Origin: Clostridia bacterium
Lineage (GTDB): Bacteria; Bacillota; Clostridia; Oscillospirales; CAG-272
Reading direction: 5' to 3'
DNA: 8,928 nt
Assembly (NCBI GenBank): GCA_900770145.1
Contig: CAAGJL010000316.1
Location: forward strand, 1-8,928
Shown here: positions 1 to 5,871 of the stretch, one piece after another
Numbering within the stretch: the stretch's first letter is position 1
How the letters are laid out: the number at the start of each line of letters is the position of its first letter
Made by a program: the position numbers and the translations under genes
The notes under the pieces: model-generated
Database searches by the model: none
The model's input: the letters and a program-made list of their open reading frames with translations, nothing else
What the model was told of the DNA's origin: nothing

Positions 1-984
1 AACCCCAACCGCCGCGCCAAAGGGATTATTATCGAATCCAAACTGGATAAAGGCAGAGGCCCCGTTGCCACCGTGCTGGTGCAGAACGGTACCCTGCACA
101 CCGGCGACATCGTGATTGCCGGCACCGCCGTGGGCAGAGTGCGCACGATGAACGACCACAACGGTCGGATTGTGAAAGAGGCGGGCCCCTCCGTGCCGGT
201 GGAGGTCATCGGTCTTGCCGAAGTGCCGGAGGCAGGCGACGAGTTTGCCGCGGTCGAGGACGAGCGCATGGCGAGAACCCTTGCCGACCAGCGCCGCGAT
301 AAGGCGAAGGAGGAGGGCTTCAAAGCGAATGCGAGAGCCAACCTCAACGACCTGTTTGCGCAGATTTCCGAGGGCGTGAAAGAGCTGAACATCATTGTGA
401 AAGCCGACGTGGCAGGCTCTGCCGAGGCGGTGAAGCAGTCCCTTGAAAAGCTCTCCAACGAAGAAGTGCGCGTGCATGTGATTCATGCCGCAGTCGGCGG
501 GATTATCGAGGGCGACGTCATGCTGGCGGCGGCTTCCAACGCCATTATCGTGGGGTTCAACGTGCGCCCGGATAAGATGGCGATTGACTCCGCAGAGCGG
601 CAGAAAGTGGACATCCGCACCTACCGCGTGATTTACGAGTGCATTGACGAAATCAGCGCGGCAATGAAGGGGATGCTGGCACCCAAATACAAAGAAGTGG
701 TGCTGGGTCACGCCGAGGTACGGCAGACCATTCACGTGCCGAACGTAGGCACCATCGCCGGCTCCTATGTGCAGGACGGCAAGATCACCCGCGCTTCTCA
801 GATCCGCGTGGTGCGTGACGGCGTGGTGATTTTTGAAGATAAGATTTCGTCGCTCCGCCGCTTTAAGGACGACGTAAAAGAGGTTGCCGACGGTTATGAG
901 TGCGGCATCGGCTTGGATCGCTTCGGCGACATCAAGGTCGGCGATATTCTGGAGGCCTTTGTGATGGAGGAAATCCAGCGGTAA
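1..984 (+). CDS. infB: Translation initiation factor IF-2, C-terminal part (5' end outside window)
   Basis: IF-2 is the GTPase that brings formyl-Met-tRNA to the 30S subunit and promotes 50S joining. The frame is open from base 1 and 327 codons remain before the TAA at 982-984. The first residues (NPNRRAKG, then KLDKGRGPVATVLVQNG) are the start of domain II just after the G domain. A charged helix follows, then domain III (KELNIIVKADVAGSAEAV, with HAAVGGIIEGDV), the linker helix, and the C-terminal beta-barrel domain that binds fMet-tRNA (VGTIAGSYVQDGKI, then YECGIGLDRFGDIKVGDILEAF). Sequence conservation is high throughout, with no frameshift, and the C-terminus ends where the family normally ends. 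The GTP-binding domain and the variable N-terminus lie to the left of the window. The GTG at 73 is an internal valine, not a start. A Nudix gene follows after 54 nt with no convincing terminator between, so they are probably co-transcribed. Confidence 0.97.
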   Translation, partial: NPNRRAKGIIIESKLDKGRGPVATVLVQNGTLHTGDIVIAGTAVGRVRTMNDHNGRIVKEAGPSVPVEVIGLAEVPEAGDEFAAVEDERMARTLADQRRDKAKEEGFKANARANLNDLFAQISEGVKELNIIVKADVAGSAEAVKQSLEKLSNEEVRVHVIHAAVGGIIEGDVMLAAASNAIIVGFNVRPDKMAIDSAERQKVDIRTYRVIYECIDEISAAMKGMLAPKYKEVVLGHAEVRQTIHVPNVGTIAGSYVQDGKITRASQIRVVRDGVVIFEDKISSLRRFKDDVKEVADGYECGIGLDRFGDIKVGDILEAFVMEEIQR

Positions 985-1038
985 ACGGTATTTTTCAAAG
1001 TACCGGAAAGGTTTTCCCCTTGCAAAGGAGGTCGTGAC

Positions 1039-1464
1039 ATGGTGTGGGAAAAATCCTGCGGCGCACTGGTGGTGCGGCGCGAAGAGGACAATTATTATAT
1101 TCTGATGATCCGCCACCGCGCGGGCGGAAAGCGCTCGTTCCCCAAAGGACACGTGGAGGGGGACGAGAGCGAATACGAAACCGCATTGCGGGAAGTCATG
1201 GAAGAAACCGCCTCCCGCATTGCCATCATTTCGGACTTTCGGGAAACGGTGACATACAGCCCCTCCCCCGGCGTGATGAAAGAGGTGGTCTATTTTCTGG
1301 CGTTTACCACCAATGCAGACATTCACGCCAGAGAAGGCGAGATTGCCGAGGTGGAGTGGATTCCCCTGGAACAGGCGGAGGAGTGCCTTGCGCACGAGAA
1401 CGACAAAACCGTTTTCCGCTCCGCCATGGAGCGATTGAAGCATCTCACATTTTCCATCAAATGA
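1039..1464 (+). CDS. Nudix hydrolase (MutT / Ap4A-hydrolase-like)
   Basis: A 141-residue single-domain Nudix protein, cytosolic, of usual family size. Nudix enzymes hydrolyse nucleoside diphosphates linked to another moiety using Mg2+ held by the REUxEE helix. The N-terminus (EKSCGALVVRR) and the phrase GGKRSFPKGHVEGDE resemble the diadenosine-tetraphosphate hydrolase branch. The Nudix box spans about residues 37-59: G37, E43, R51, E52, E55 and E56 are all present, so metal binding should be intact. The usual glycine near the end of the box is A58 and the following hydrophobic position is S59, which is unusual. Start: ATG at 1039 preceded by AAAGGAGGT at 1024-1032 with a 6 nt spacer, a very strong site. 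It sits 54 nt after infB and 34 nt before a lipoprotein gene, all on one strand. The exact substrate (Ap4A, a nucleotide sugar, or a damaged nucleotide) cannot be read from sequence. Confidence 0.9.
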   Translation: MVWEKSCGALVVRREEDNYYILMIRHRAGGKRSFPKGHVEGDESEYETALREVMEETASRIAIISDFRETVTYSPSPGVMKEVVYFLAFTTNADIHAREGEIAEVEWIPLEQAEECLAHENDKTVFRSAMERLKHLTFSIK

Positions 1465-1498
1465 TCGGCGGCGGAAAGCCCCGGGAAGGAGAAAACGG

Positions 1499-1756
1499 AT
1501 GAAACACAAAATCTTGGCGGCGGTGCTGGCGCTGGCGCTGGTGCTGACCCTGCTGACGGCGTTGATTGCCTGCGACAAGCAAACCGGTGAGGAGCCGCCG
1601 AAAAAAGGCGACACCGAGCAGACCGATAACAACGGGCAGGAAAACAACGGCAACAATCAGAACAACAACAATCAGGATAACAACAACCCGAACAACGGCA
1701 ACGAAAACAGCGACCCTGCCGGCAAAGACCCCGGCGATTGGGAGCCGCAGAACTGA
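1499..1756 (+). CDS. Small Asn-rich lipoprotein, function unknown
   Basis: An 85-residue predicted lipoprotein. The N-terminus has a lysine/histidine start (MKHK), a long hydrophobic stretch of Ala, Leu and Val (residues 5-24) and a lipobox L22-I23-A24-C25, so signal peptidase II should cut before Cys25 and leave a lipid-anchored chain of about 60 residues on the outer face of the membrane. The mature part begins DKQTGEEPPKKGD and then turns into a low-complexity tract of Asn, Gln, Gly and Asp (about residues 43-70), ending in an acidic tail with DPGDWEPQN. No folded domain is visible; it could be a flexible tether or a decayed remnant of a longer lipoprotein. Start: ATG preceded by GGAAGGAG at 1484-1491 with a 7 nt spacer. 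The Nudix gene ends 34 nt upstream. The existence of the gene is well supported by the ribosome site plus lipobox; the role is unknown. Confidence 0.8.
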   Translation: MKHKILAAVLALALVLTLLTALIACDKQTGEEPPKKGDTEQTDNNGQENNGNNQNNNNQDNNNPNNGNENSDPAGKDPGDWEPQN

Positions 1757-1790
1757 ACCTTACACCGCGCACCCGGCGCACATCAAAATC

Positions 1791-1819
1791 CGCAGGGGCG
1801 ACCGTCGGTCGCCCCTGCG
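1791..1819. repeat. Perfect 13-bp palindrome with 3-nt loop, likely dispersed intergenic repeat
   Basis: The arms are CGCAGGGGCGACC (1791-1803) and its exact reverse complement (1807-1819) around the loop GTC. Hairpins built on GGGGCGACC...GGTCGCCCC are, as I recall, common as dispersed intergenic elements in gut clostridial genomes, but only one copy is present here. No T-tract follows on either strand, so it is not a standard terminator on its own. Confidence 0.7.
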
Positions 1820-1825
1820 ATGCTC

Positions 1826-1869
1826 CGCGCACCCGACATCCCGGCACTGGGATGTCGGGTGCGCGTTTT
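1826..1869 (+). terminator. Rho-independent terminator between convergent genes
   Basis: A 17-bp perfect stem (1826-1842 with 1849-1865) closes a 6-nt loop GGCACT and is followed on the plus strand by TTTT (1866-1869). It ends transcripts from the infB-Nudix-lipoprotein group. The stop codon of the convergent DUF6198 gene (1868-1870) touches its right edge. On the minus strand the stem is also perfect but has no T-tract after it, so termination in that direction is less certain. Confidence 0.75.
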
Positions 1870-2590
1870 ATGCTTCCCCTTTGCTCTCCGGGTGAAACTG
1901 TGCGGCGAAACGGGGGAACAGAGGGACAAGCGTAAACTTTTTATCCAACGCCCCCGAAAAAAAGCCGATGATTGTGCCGTTACAGACCGCCATCACCGGC
2001 GTGCCCCAGTTCAGCCCCTCCGGTCTGCCGAAAAAGCAGAACGTCATCACGCCGGCGGCGGCAAGCATGGTCAGATCCACAATCGTTTTGAAAATCGAGA
2101 GCCGGATCCCGTACTTTTCCGAAACGACTTTCACGAAAAACTCATACACCTGCGGGTAAAGATAGGTCTTGAAAAACAGCGCCACCGAAAACGAGGTCAG
2201 CAACACTCCGGCAACAAACAGCATAATCCTGATCCACATCGCCATACTGCCCGGCGCCGTGACCGCAGGATTAAAACACGGCAACCGCCGCCAGAGATCC
2301 AGCACCGCGCCATATAAAAGGCACGTGACAAAAGACATCAGATACACAAACCGAAACTTGCGCAAAATCAGGCACAACAGTACAAACACCCCCGCCTGAA
2401 TCACATATTCCGCCTGCCCGAACGTGAGAAACCCGGTTTTCAGGCTCAGCAGATAGGCGGGCGCCACAATCATGGAAATGCCGAAATCCGCCGCCGTCAG
2501 CATTGCCACGGCAAGTGCCAGCAAAAGGATTGCTAAAAGGTAGACCGCCTCGCTGTGTACACGAATCTTCCCCGTTTGTTCCGTCTCCAT
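1868..2590 (-). CDS. YczE/DUF6198-type integral membrane protein
   Basis: A 240-residue polytopic membrane protein with about five or six hydrophobic segments (roughly residues 16-48, 60-78, 84-97, 118-140 and 172-190, plus a weaker one near 200-220). Features seen in the YczE/DUF6198 group: TAADFGISMIVAPAYLLS after the first segment, then a FVTCLLYGAVLDL stretch, and near the C-terminus GTPVMAVCNGTIIGFFS followed by ALDKKF. Function of the family is not established; it is thought to be a small membrane transporter or efflux-type protein. Start chosen at 2590: ATG preceded by GGAGG (2600-2596 on the minus strand) with 5 nt spacing. The frame stays open upstream to 2725, but that extension runs through a terminator hairpin and a promoter and is not membrane-like. 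The gene has its own promoter and leader terminator, so it is likely regulated separately from the transporter gene 139 nt upstream. Confidence 0.78.
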   Translation of the reverse strand: METEQTGKIRVHSEAVYLLAILLLALAVAMLTAADFGISMIVAPAYLLSLKTGFLTFGQAEYVIQAGVFVLLCLILRKFRFVYLMSFVTCLLYGAVLDLWRRLPCFNPAVTAPGSMAMWIRIMLFVAGVLLTSFSVALFFKTYLYPQVYEFFVKVVSEKYGIRLSIFKTIVDLTMLAAAGVMTFCFFGRPEGLNWGTPVMAVCNGTIIGFFSGALDKKFTLVPLFPRFAAQFHPESKGEA

Positions 2591-2602
2591 CTTTCCCTCC
2601 GC

Positions 2603-2636
2603 AAAAAACGCCATACACCCTCTCGGATGTATGGCG
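2603..2636 (-). terminator. Leader terminator hairpin (possible attenuator) before the DUF6198 gene
   Basis: On the minus strand a 12-bp stem with one G-U pair (2636-2625 with 2620-2609) closes a GAGA tetraloop of the GNRA type and is followed by six T (2608-2603). This is a textbook intrinsic terminator. It lies 12 nt before the start codon, immediately upstream of the ribosome binding site GGAGG, and downstream of a good promoter, so any transcript of the DUF6198 gene must read through it. An upstream GTATGG (minus strand, 2668-2663) could pair with CCATAC in the first arm and act as a weak antiterminator. The alternative is that it simply ends the oxidoreductase-transporter operon. Confidence 0.75.
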
Positions 2637-2683
2637 AAAAGTGAGTTTGCACTCAGAAAAATCCATACTGATTTTGTAGTGTC

Positions 2684-2713
2684 AGTATAGCACGCGCACG
2701 GTGACACTGTCAA
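2684..2713 (-). promoter_or_regulatory. Sigma-A promoter for the DUF6198 gene
   Basis: Minus strand TTGACA (2713-2708) and TATACT (2689-2684) are separated by 18 bp. The predicted start is near 2677, giving a leader of about 87 nt that holds a short TGAGT/ACTCA hairpin (2655-2642) and then the terminator hairpin. The promoter starts 17 nt after the stop codon of the transporter gene. Confidence 0.65.
2702..2712. promoter_or_regulatory. Operator-like palindrome over the -35 box
   Basis: TGACA-N-TGTCA is a perfect 11-bp palindrome with one central base, overlapping the -35 of the DUF6198 promoter. A further TGACACT half-site lies just past the -10 (minus strand, 2685-2679). Such sites are typical of dimeric repressors (TetR- or GntR-like, by inference). 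No candidate repressor gene of that type is in the window. Confidence 0.4.
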
Positions 2714-2729
2714 GTCTTTCGGCAAAAAA

Positions 2730-3575
2730 TCACAACATCATCAGCGCCGTGGCGGCAAGCACCACAAAGGCGGCAAGCAGTTTGCGCCGCCCGGCGCCCG
2801 CCCCGCGGGCAAGGTCGATCAGAGTGGAAAAAACAATCACCCCGCCGGTCACAATCGGATACTGAACCGACGCCGGCAGGTGCAGGAGCGAGAGCAACAG
2901 CAGCAGATTCCCCACGCTGTTGAGCGCCGAGCCGCCGCAGGCGTACCCCAGCGCGCGAAACCCCACGCGGAAACCGCGGTCCCTCCGGCACAGCAGCAGC
3001 ACCGCGGCAAACGCCGCCGTCAGCAGTTTTGCCATCATCAGAAAGTCCGCGCTCCCCACGCATTCTGCGGGGTGAGACTGATGAAATTTGGAAATCACCC
3101 CCACCGACCCGTTGAGCAGGAATACCGCAATGTAGTATTTCAGCGCGCCGCGCGTCCTCTCCCCGCGCCCCACGCTGACGGCGATAGCCACCGTCATCAG
3201 GGCACAGCAGGCAATGTGGGCGGGTTTGACGTTCTCCCCGCAGGCAACGCCGTAGAGGAACGGCAACACCATCCCCCCGATCATCGAAAAGACCGAATAC
3301 ACCGAGAGATCCGCGTTTTCAAATGCTTTCACGGAGGAAAAATTCAGCGCCACGCACACCGCGGCGTACACCGCCGCCACACAAAGCGAAAAAGGCGAGA
3401 CCCGCAGCCGAAAACCGTTGATGCAAAACAGCAGCAGCGCCCCGGCAAGCGAACTGTAAAACGAAAAGCGGAGCGAAGAGCTCCACCCGGCGCCCTCCTC
3501 TTTCTGAAAGCCGCTGTTCATCGCAAATTGGAACGAGAACAGCAGCGCCGAGAGCGTGATGAGGAAACAGTACAC
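2730..3575 (-). CDS. DMT-superfamily (EamA-like) membrane transporter
   Basis: A 281-residue protein with about ten hydrophobic segments (about 1-19, 36-53, 60-80, 91-111, 118-135, 144-162, 177-196, 206-230, 236-255 and 264-281), the size and two-fold repeat layout of EamA-like drug/metabolite transporters. The second half carries LPASVQYPIVTGGVIVFSTLIDL, the usual end-of-repeat region. It should move a small metabolite across the cytoplasmic membrane; direction and substrate are unknown. Start is GTG at 3575-3573, preceded by AAGGAG with 8 nt spacing, the ribosome site lying inside the end of the upstream gene. The stop codon of the oxidoreductase (3580-3578) is only 2 nt before this GTG, so translation is probably coupled and the two proteins likely share a pathway. 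An ATG start further in is possible but has no comparable ribosome site. Confidence 0.85.
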   Translation of the reverse strand: MYCFLITLSALLFSFQFAMNSGFQKEEGAGWSSSLRFSFYSSLAGALLLFCINGFRLRVSPFSLCVAAVYAAVCVALNFSSVKAFENADLSVYSVFSMIGGMVLPFLYGVACGENVKPAHIACCALMTVAIAVSVGRGERTRGALKYYIAVFLLNGSVGVISKFHQSHPAECVGSADFLMMAKLLTAAFAAVLLLCRRDRGFRVGFRALGYACGGSALNSVGNLLLLLSLLHLPASVQYPIVTGGVIVFSTLIDLARGAGAGRRKLLAAFVVLAATALMML

Positions 3576-3577
3576 CC

Positions 3578-4879
3578 TCAGCGCTCCTTTTCGTCGGCTT
3601 GCGCCGCTTTTTCCGCCCGTTCTTTTGCCTTGCGGGCGCGTTCCGCCTCAAACAACTGCCGCACGTGCTCATACACCCCGTCGTCAATCTCCGGCACGCC
3701 CCCGGAAAACGAGGGTTGCAGCATCTCCCCCGCGACGGCGGGGTCGGTGCAGGCGGTGTCGTTTCTCCATGCGTCGCGCTCCTCCCGGTTTCTCAGGTTT
3801 GGGATGTCCATCGGCACGCCGCCGGCAAGGATGGAACGGTAGGCAAACAGCCCCGGCAAAAACATATCCATCGCTTCATAAACGTCGATCGTGTCCGCCT
3901 CTTTGTTGCCGCGGATTTTTTCCGCAAAATGATACATCGAATAGTAGTCCGACCCGCCGTGGCCGAAGATTTTTGCCGCTTCCTCCTGCCCTGTCGTCGG
4001 CTCATAACTCTCATACGACGAGGTGTCATACCCGCCGGAATATTCGTCCGCTTCTACATACAGGTGATGAATCTCCCGGTTTTTCGCCGACTTGCGGGCG
4101 CTTTCCATCCGCCCTTTGCCGCCGTAAAGCGAGTACCAGACGGAATTTTTATAAAGCCCGCCGTGCGTGCTTTTGACAATCGCACCGTTTTCCAACGTCA
4201 GCATCTCCACGGCAAACTGACCGGAACGGTTGCCCGTGCGCAGATTGCGCTCGGTCATGGTGCCCTCAAACCCCGTCACGCGCACCGGGCGAAGCCCCGT
4301 GATGTGCACAATCGGTCCGATGGAATGGGTGCAGTAATAGGTGGAACATTTGCGGTTGCGCCAGTGATCCCGCTCGCCGTAAGTAATGCTCGGCCAAATG
4401 GGCTCGCAGTTGTGGATATACTCGCACTCCCCGTACTCCGCCTCGCCGATTTTGCCCGCGCGGTACAGTTTTTTCATCTCCATGGGCGCCGGCATATAAC
4501 AGTAGTTTTCACCGTAGGCATAAATCAGCCCCGTCTCCTCTACGGCTTCGATCAGTTCCACCGCCTCTTTCATCGTCTGGCAGGGCAACACCTCCGAAAA
4601 CACGTGAAGCCCCTGCCGCAGAGCGCGGATGGCAAAGGGCGCGTGCTCCGTGGCGTAGTTGGCAAGCACCACCGCGTCCATTTCGTGGCGGATAAAATCT
4701 TCAAAGTTGTCGTAATAGGCGATACGGTCGTCGTTCAGTTCCGCCCGGACCTTTGCCAGCACGTCCGGGTTTTTATCGCAGATTGCCACCAGCGCGGCAT
4801 TCTCCGAATGCTCGCAATAGGTCATCATGCTTCTGCCCCGGCCGCCGCCCAGCACCCCGATTCTGACTTTTTGTTCCAT
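3578..4879 (-). CDS. Gfo/Idh/MocA-family NAD(P)-dependent oxidoreductase
   Basis: A 433-residue cytosolic protein of the glucose-fructose oxidoreductase / inositol dehydrogenase family, which oxidises or reduces sugars, cyclitols and related compounds. Residues 5-16 (VRIGVLGGGRGR) are the Rossmann nucleotide-binding loop, and residues 1-125 form that domain; the rest is the alpha/beta substrate domain with ENYCYM at 124-129 and a THSIGP motif at 184-189, where H185 may be the equivalent of the catalytic histidine. The normal EKP motif, whose lysine is catalytic, is replaced by SEVLPCQ at residues 95-101, as in a subgroup of the family. The C-terminus adds a charged helix rich in Glu, Lys, Arg and Ala (about 407-433). 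Start: ATG at 4879 preceded by AAAGGGG. It is the first gene of an operon with the DMT transporter and is read divergently from an AraC regulator. Confidence 0.92.
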   Translation of the reverse strand: MEQKVRIGVLGGGRGRSMMTYCEHSENAALVAICDKNPDVLAKVRAELNDDRIAYYDNFEDFIRHEMDAVVLANYATEHAPFAIRALRQGLHVFSEVLPCQTMKEAVELIEAVEETGLIYAYGENYCYMPAPMEMKKLYRAGKIGEAEYGECEYIHNCEPIWPSITYGERDHWRNRKCSTYYCTHSIGPIVHITGLRPVRVTGFEGTMTERNLRTGNRSGQFAVEMLTLENGAIVKSTHGGLYKNSVWYSLYGGKGRMESARKSAKNREIHHLYVEADEYSGGYDTSSYESYEPTTGQEEAAKIFGHGGSDYYSMYHFAEKIRGNKEADTIDVYEAMDMFLPGLFAYRSILAGGVPMDIPNLRNREERDAWRNDTACTDPAVAGEMLQPSFSGGVPEIDDGVYEHVRQLFEAERARKAKERAEKAAQADEKER

Positions 4880-4909
4880 TTCCGGTTCCCCTTTCGGTTT
4901 TGTGCCCTC

Positions 4910-4938
4910 ATTATAACACGGCGCGCCGGGGCGTTCAA
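4910..4938 (-). promoter_or_regulatory. Sigma-A promoter for the oxidoreductase-transporter operon
   Basis: Minus strand TTGAAC (4938-4933) and a perfect TATAAT (4915-4910) with a 17 bp spacer. The predicted start near 4903 leaves a leader of about 24 nt. The upstream edge of the -35 abuts the first of two direct repeats that probably bind the divergent AraC regulator. Confidence 0.75.
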
Positions 4939-4969
4939 TGGAAAATATACCTGTATTTATGGAATATCG
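4938..4969. promoter_or_regulatory. Direct repeats in the divergent control region (candidate AraC-family binding site)
   Basis: ATGGAAAATAT (4938-4948) is repeated as ATGGAATATCG (4959-4969), starting exactly 21 bp later, i.e. two helical turns, the arrangement usual for AraC/XylS-type regulators. The first copy touches the -35 of the oxidoreductase promoter; the second ends 12 bp before the -35 of the regulator's own promoter. That placement would allow activation of the operon and control of the regulator. The match between the copies covers ATGGAA and a following ATAT. Confidence 0.5.
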
Positions 4970-4981
4970 TCATATTTCTCC

Positions 4982-5010
4982 TTGACACGCCGCGCCGTTT
5001 GCGGTATATT
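4982..5010 (+). promoter_or_regulatory. Sigma-A promoter for the AraC-family regulator
   Basis: TTGACA (4982-4987) and TATATT (5005-5010) with a 17 bp spacer. Predicted start is near 5017, at the first base of a run of seven A followed by seven G, leaving a leader of only about 21 nt. Confidence 0.75.
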
Positions 5011-5037
5011 GTAATCAAAAAAAGGGGGGGAGAGCGG

Positions 5038-5871
5038 ATGGAAGAGCGCAACATTTGCCTGTTTGTGCCGTATCACAAGGACTATCAGTCCATCCACACG
5101 GTCAATTTCGTGTTGGAAACCAAGCCCCGGCGCGCGGGCACGTTCCGCACGGAGGCGGTTTACAAGGTGCACTTAGTGCGCACCGGCAAGGGCTTTTTGC
5201 ATACCGTGCGGGGGGTATTTCCGATTTCGGCGGGAGATGTGTTTTTCACGTTTGCCGGGTCGCCTTATTTTTTGGAGGGCGGAGAGGATTTCACCTATTT
5301 TTACGTCAGTTTTCTCGGCGCCAGAGCAAATATGGTGATGGAAAAGCTGCACATCGCGGCGGGCGCCCGTTTCCCCGATTGTGCCGCGCTGGCGGATTTC
5401 TGGCGGCAGGGGCTGACCATGGCAGAGAGCGTCAGCGATCTGATTTCCGAAAGCGTGTTGCTTTATACGTTTGCGTTTCTCGGCAACCGGGTAGCGGAAA
5501 CCGAAAAAAAAGAGCCCGTGGGCGACGACGTGTTTTTGAAATTAAAAAAAGCGGTGGACGATCATTACAATGACCCCACGCTGACGCTCACCTCGCTTGC
5601 GGCGGCGCTTTCCTATCACCCGAAGTACCTTTCCGGGCTTTTCAAGCGGCGCATGGGGGTGGGCATTGCCGAATATCTGAACACCGTGCGGGTGCAGAAC
5701 GCCTGCACCCTGATGGACGAAGGCTTTCGCAGCGTGAGCGAAATTGCCTCCCTGACCGGATTTCGCGACGCGCTGTATTTCTCCAAAGTTTTCAAAAAAA
5801 GAATGGGCGTGTCTCCGAAAGGGTATGCGGCAAGCAGGGGGCGGCACCTTGCGGTGCGGCCGGTCGGCTGA
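5038..5871 (+). CDS. AraC-family transcriptional regulator
   Basis: A 277-residue regulator. The N-terminal half (about 1-150) looks like a cupin-type sensing domain (YKVHLVRTGKGFLHT with FPISAGDVFFTFAG at 61-74). The C-terminal domain (about 165-265) holds two helix-turn-helix units: the first near 184-205 (LTSLAAALSYHPKYLSGLFK), the second near 233-256 (VSEIASLTGFRDALYFSKVF), ending in the family signature FKKRMGVSPKGY. The ligand is likely a small sugar-like molecule, which is inference from family and neighbours. Start chosen at ATG 5038, preceded by AGAG/GGGGGGG purine-rich sequence; a longer frame begins at 4900, but that would put the start upstream of the promoter at 4982-5010. It is divergent from the oxidoreductase operon, whose control region carries likely binding sites. 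Confidence 0.92.
   Translation: MEERNICLFVPYHKDYQSIHTVNFVLETKPRRAGTFRTEAVYKVHLVRTGKGFLHTVRGVFPISAGDVFFTFAGSPYFLEGGEDFTYFYVSFLGARANMVMEKLHIAAGARFPDCAALADFWRQGLTMAESVSDLISESVLLYTFAFLGNRVAETEKKEPVGDDVFLKLKKAVDDHYNDPTLTLTSLAAALSYHPKYLSGLFKRRMGVGIAEYLNTVRVQNACTLMDEGFRSVSEIASLTGFRDALYFSKVFKKRMGVSPKGYAASRGRHLAVRPVG

Noticed and set aside
986..1005. Small inverted repeat CGGTA/TACCG after infB, as a terminator
   Set aside because: Only 5 bp of stem, no T-tract after it, and the next gene has a strong ribosome site in the same direction.
1323..1847. Cys/Arg-rich minus-strand frame of 174 codons
   Set aside because: It is antisense to the Nudix and lipoprotein genes and its composition comes from reading the Asn-codon tract in reverse.
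1868..2725. Longer version of the DUF6198 protein starting at 2725
   Set aside because: The extra 45 residues cover a promoter, a terminator hairpin and the leader; the GGAGG site fits the start at 2590.
2880..3842. A 320-codon plus-strand frame opposite the DMT transporter
   Set aside because: Antisense shadow: repetitive Arg, His and Gln content, no ribosome site, and it crosses the junction of two real genes.
3599..5014. A 471-codon plus-strand frame across the oxidoreductase gene
   Set aside because: It lies antisense to a clear Gfo/Idh/MocA gene, has His/Arg/Val-rich composition without a domain, and is a by-product of GC-rich codon use.
4900..5037. Longer version of the AraC-family protein starting at 4900
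   Set aside because: It would start upstream of the promoter at 4982-5010 and adds residues with no AraC similarity; the A/G-rich ribosome site precedes the ATG at 5038.
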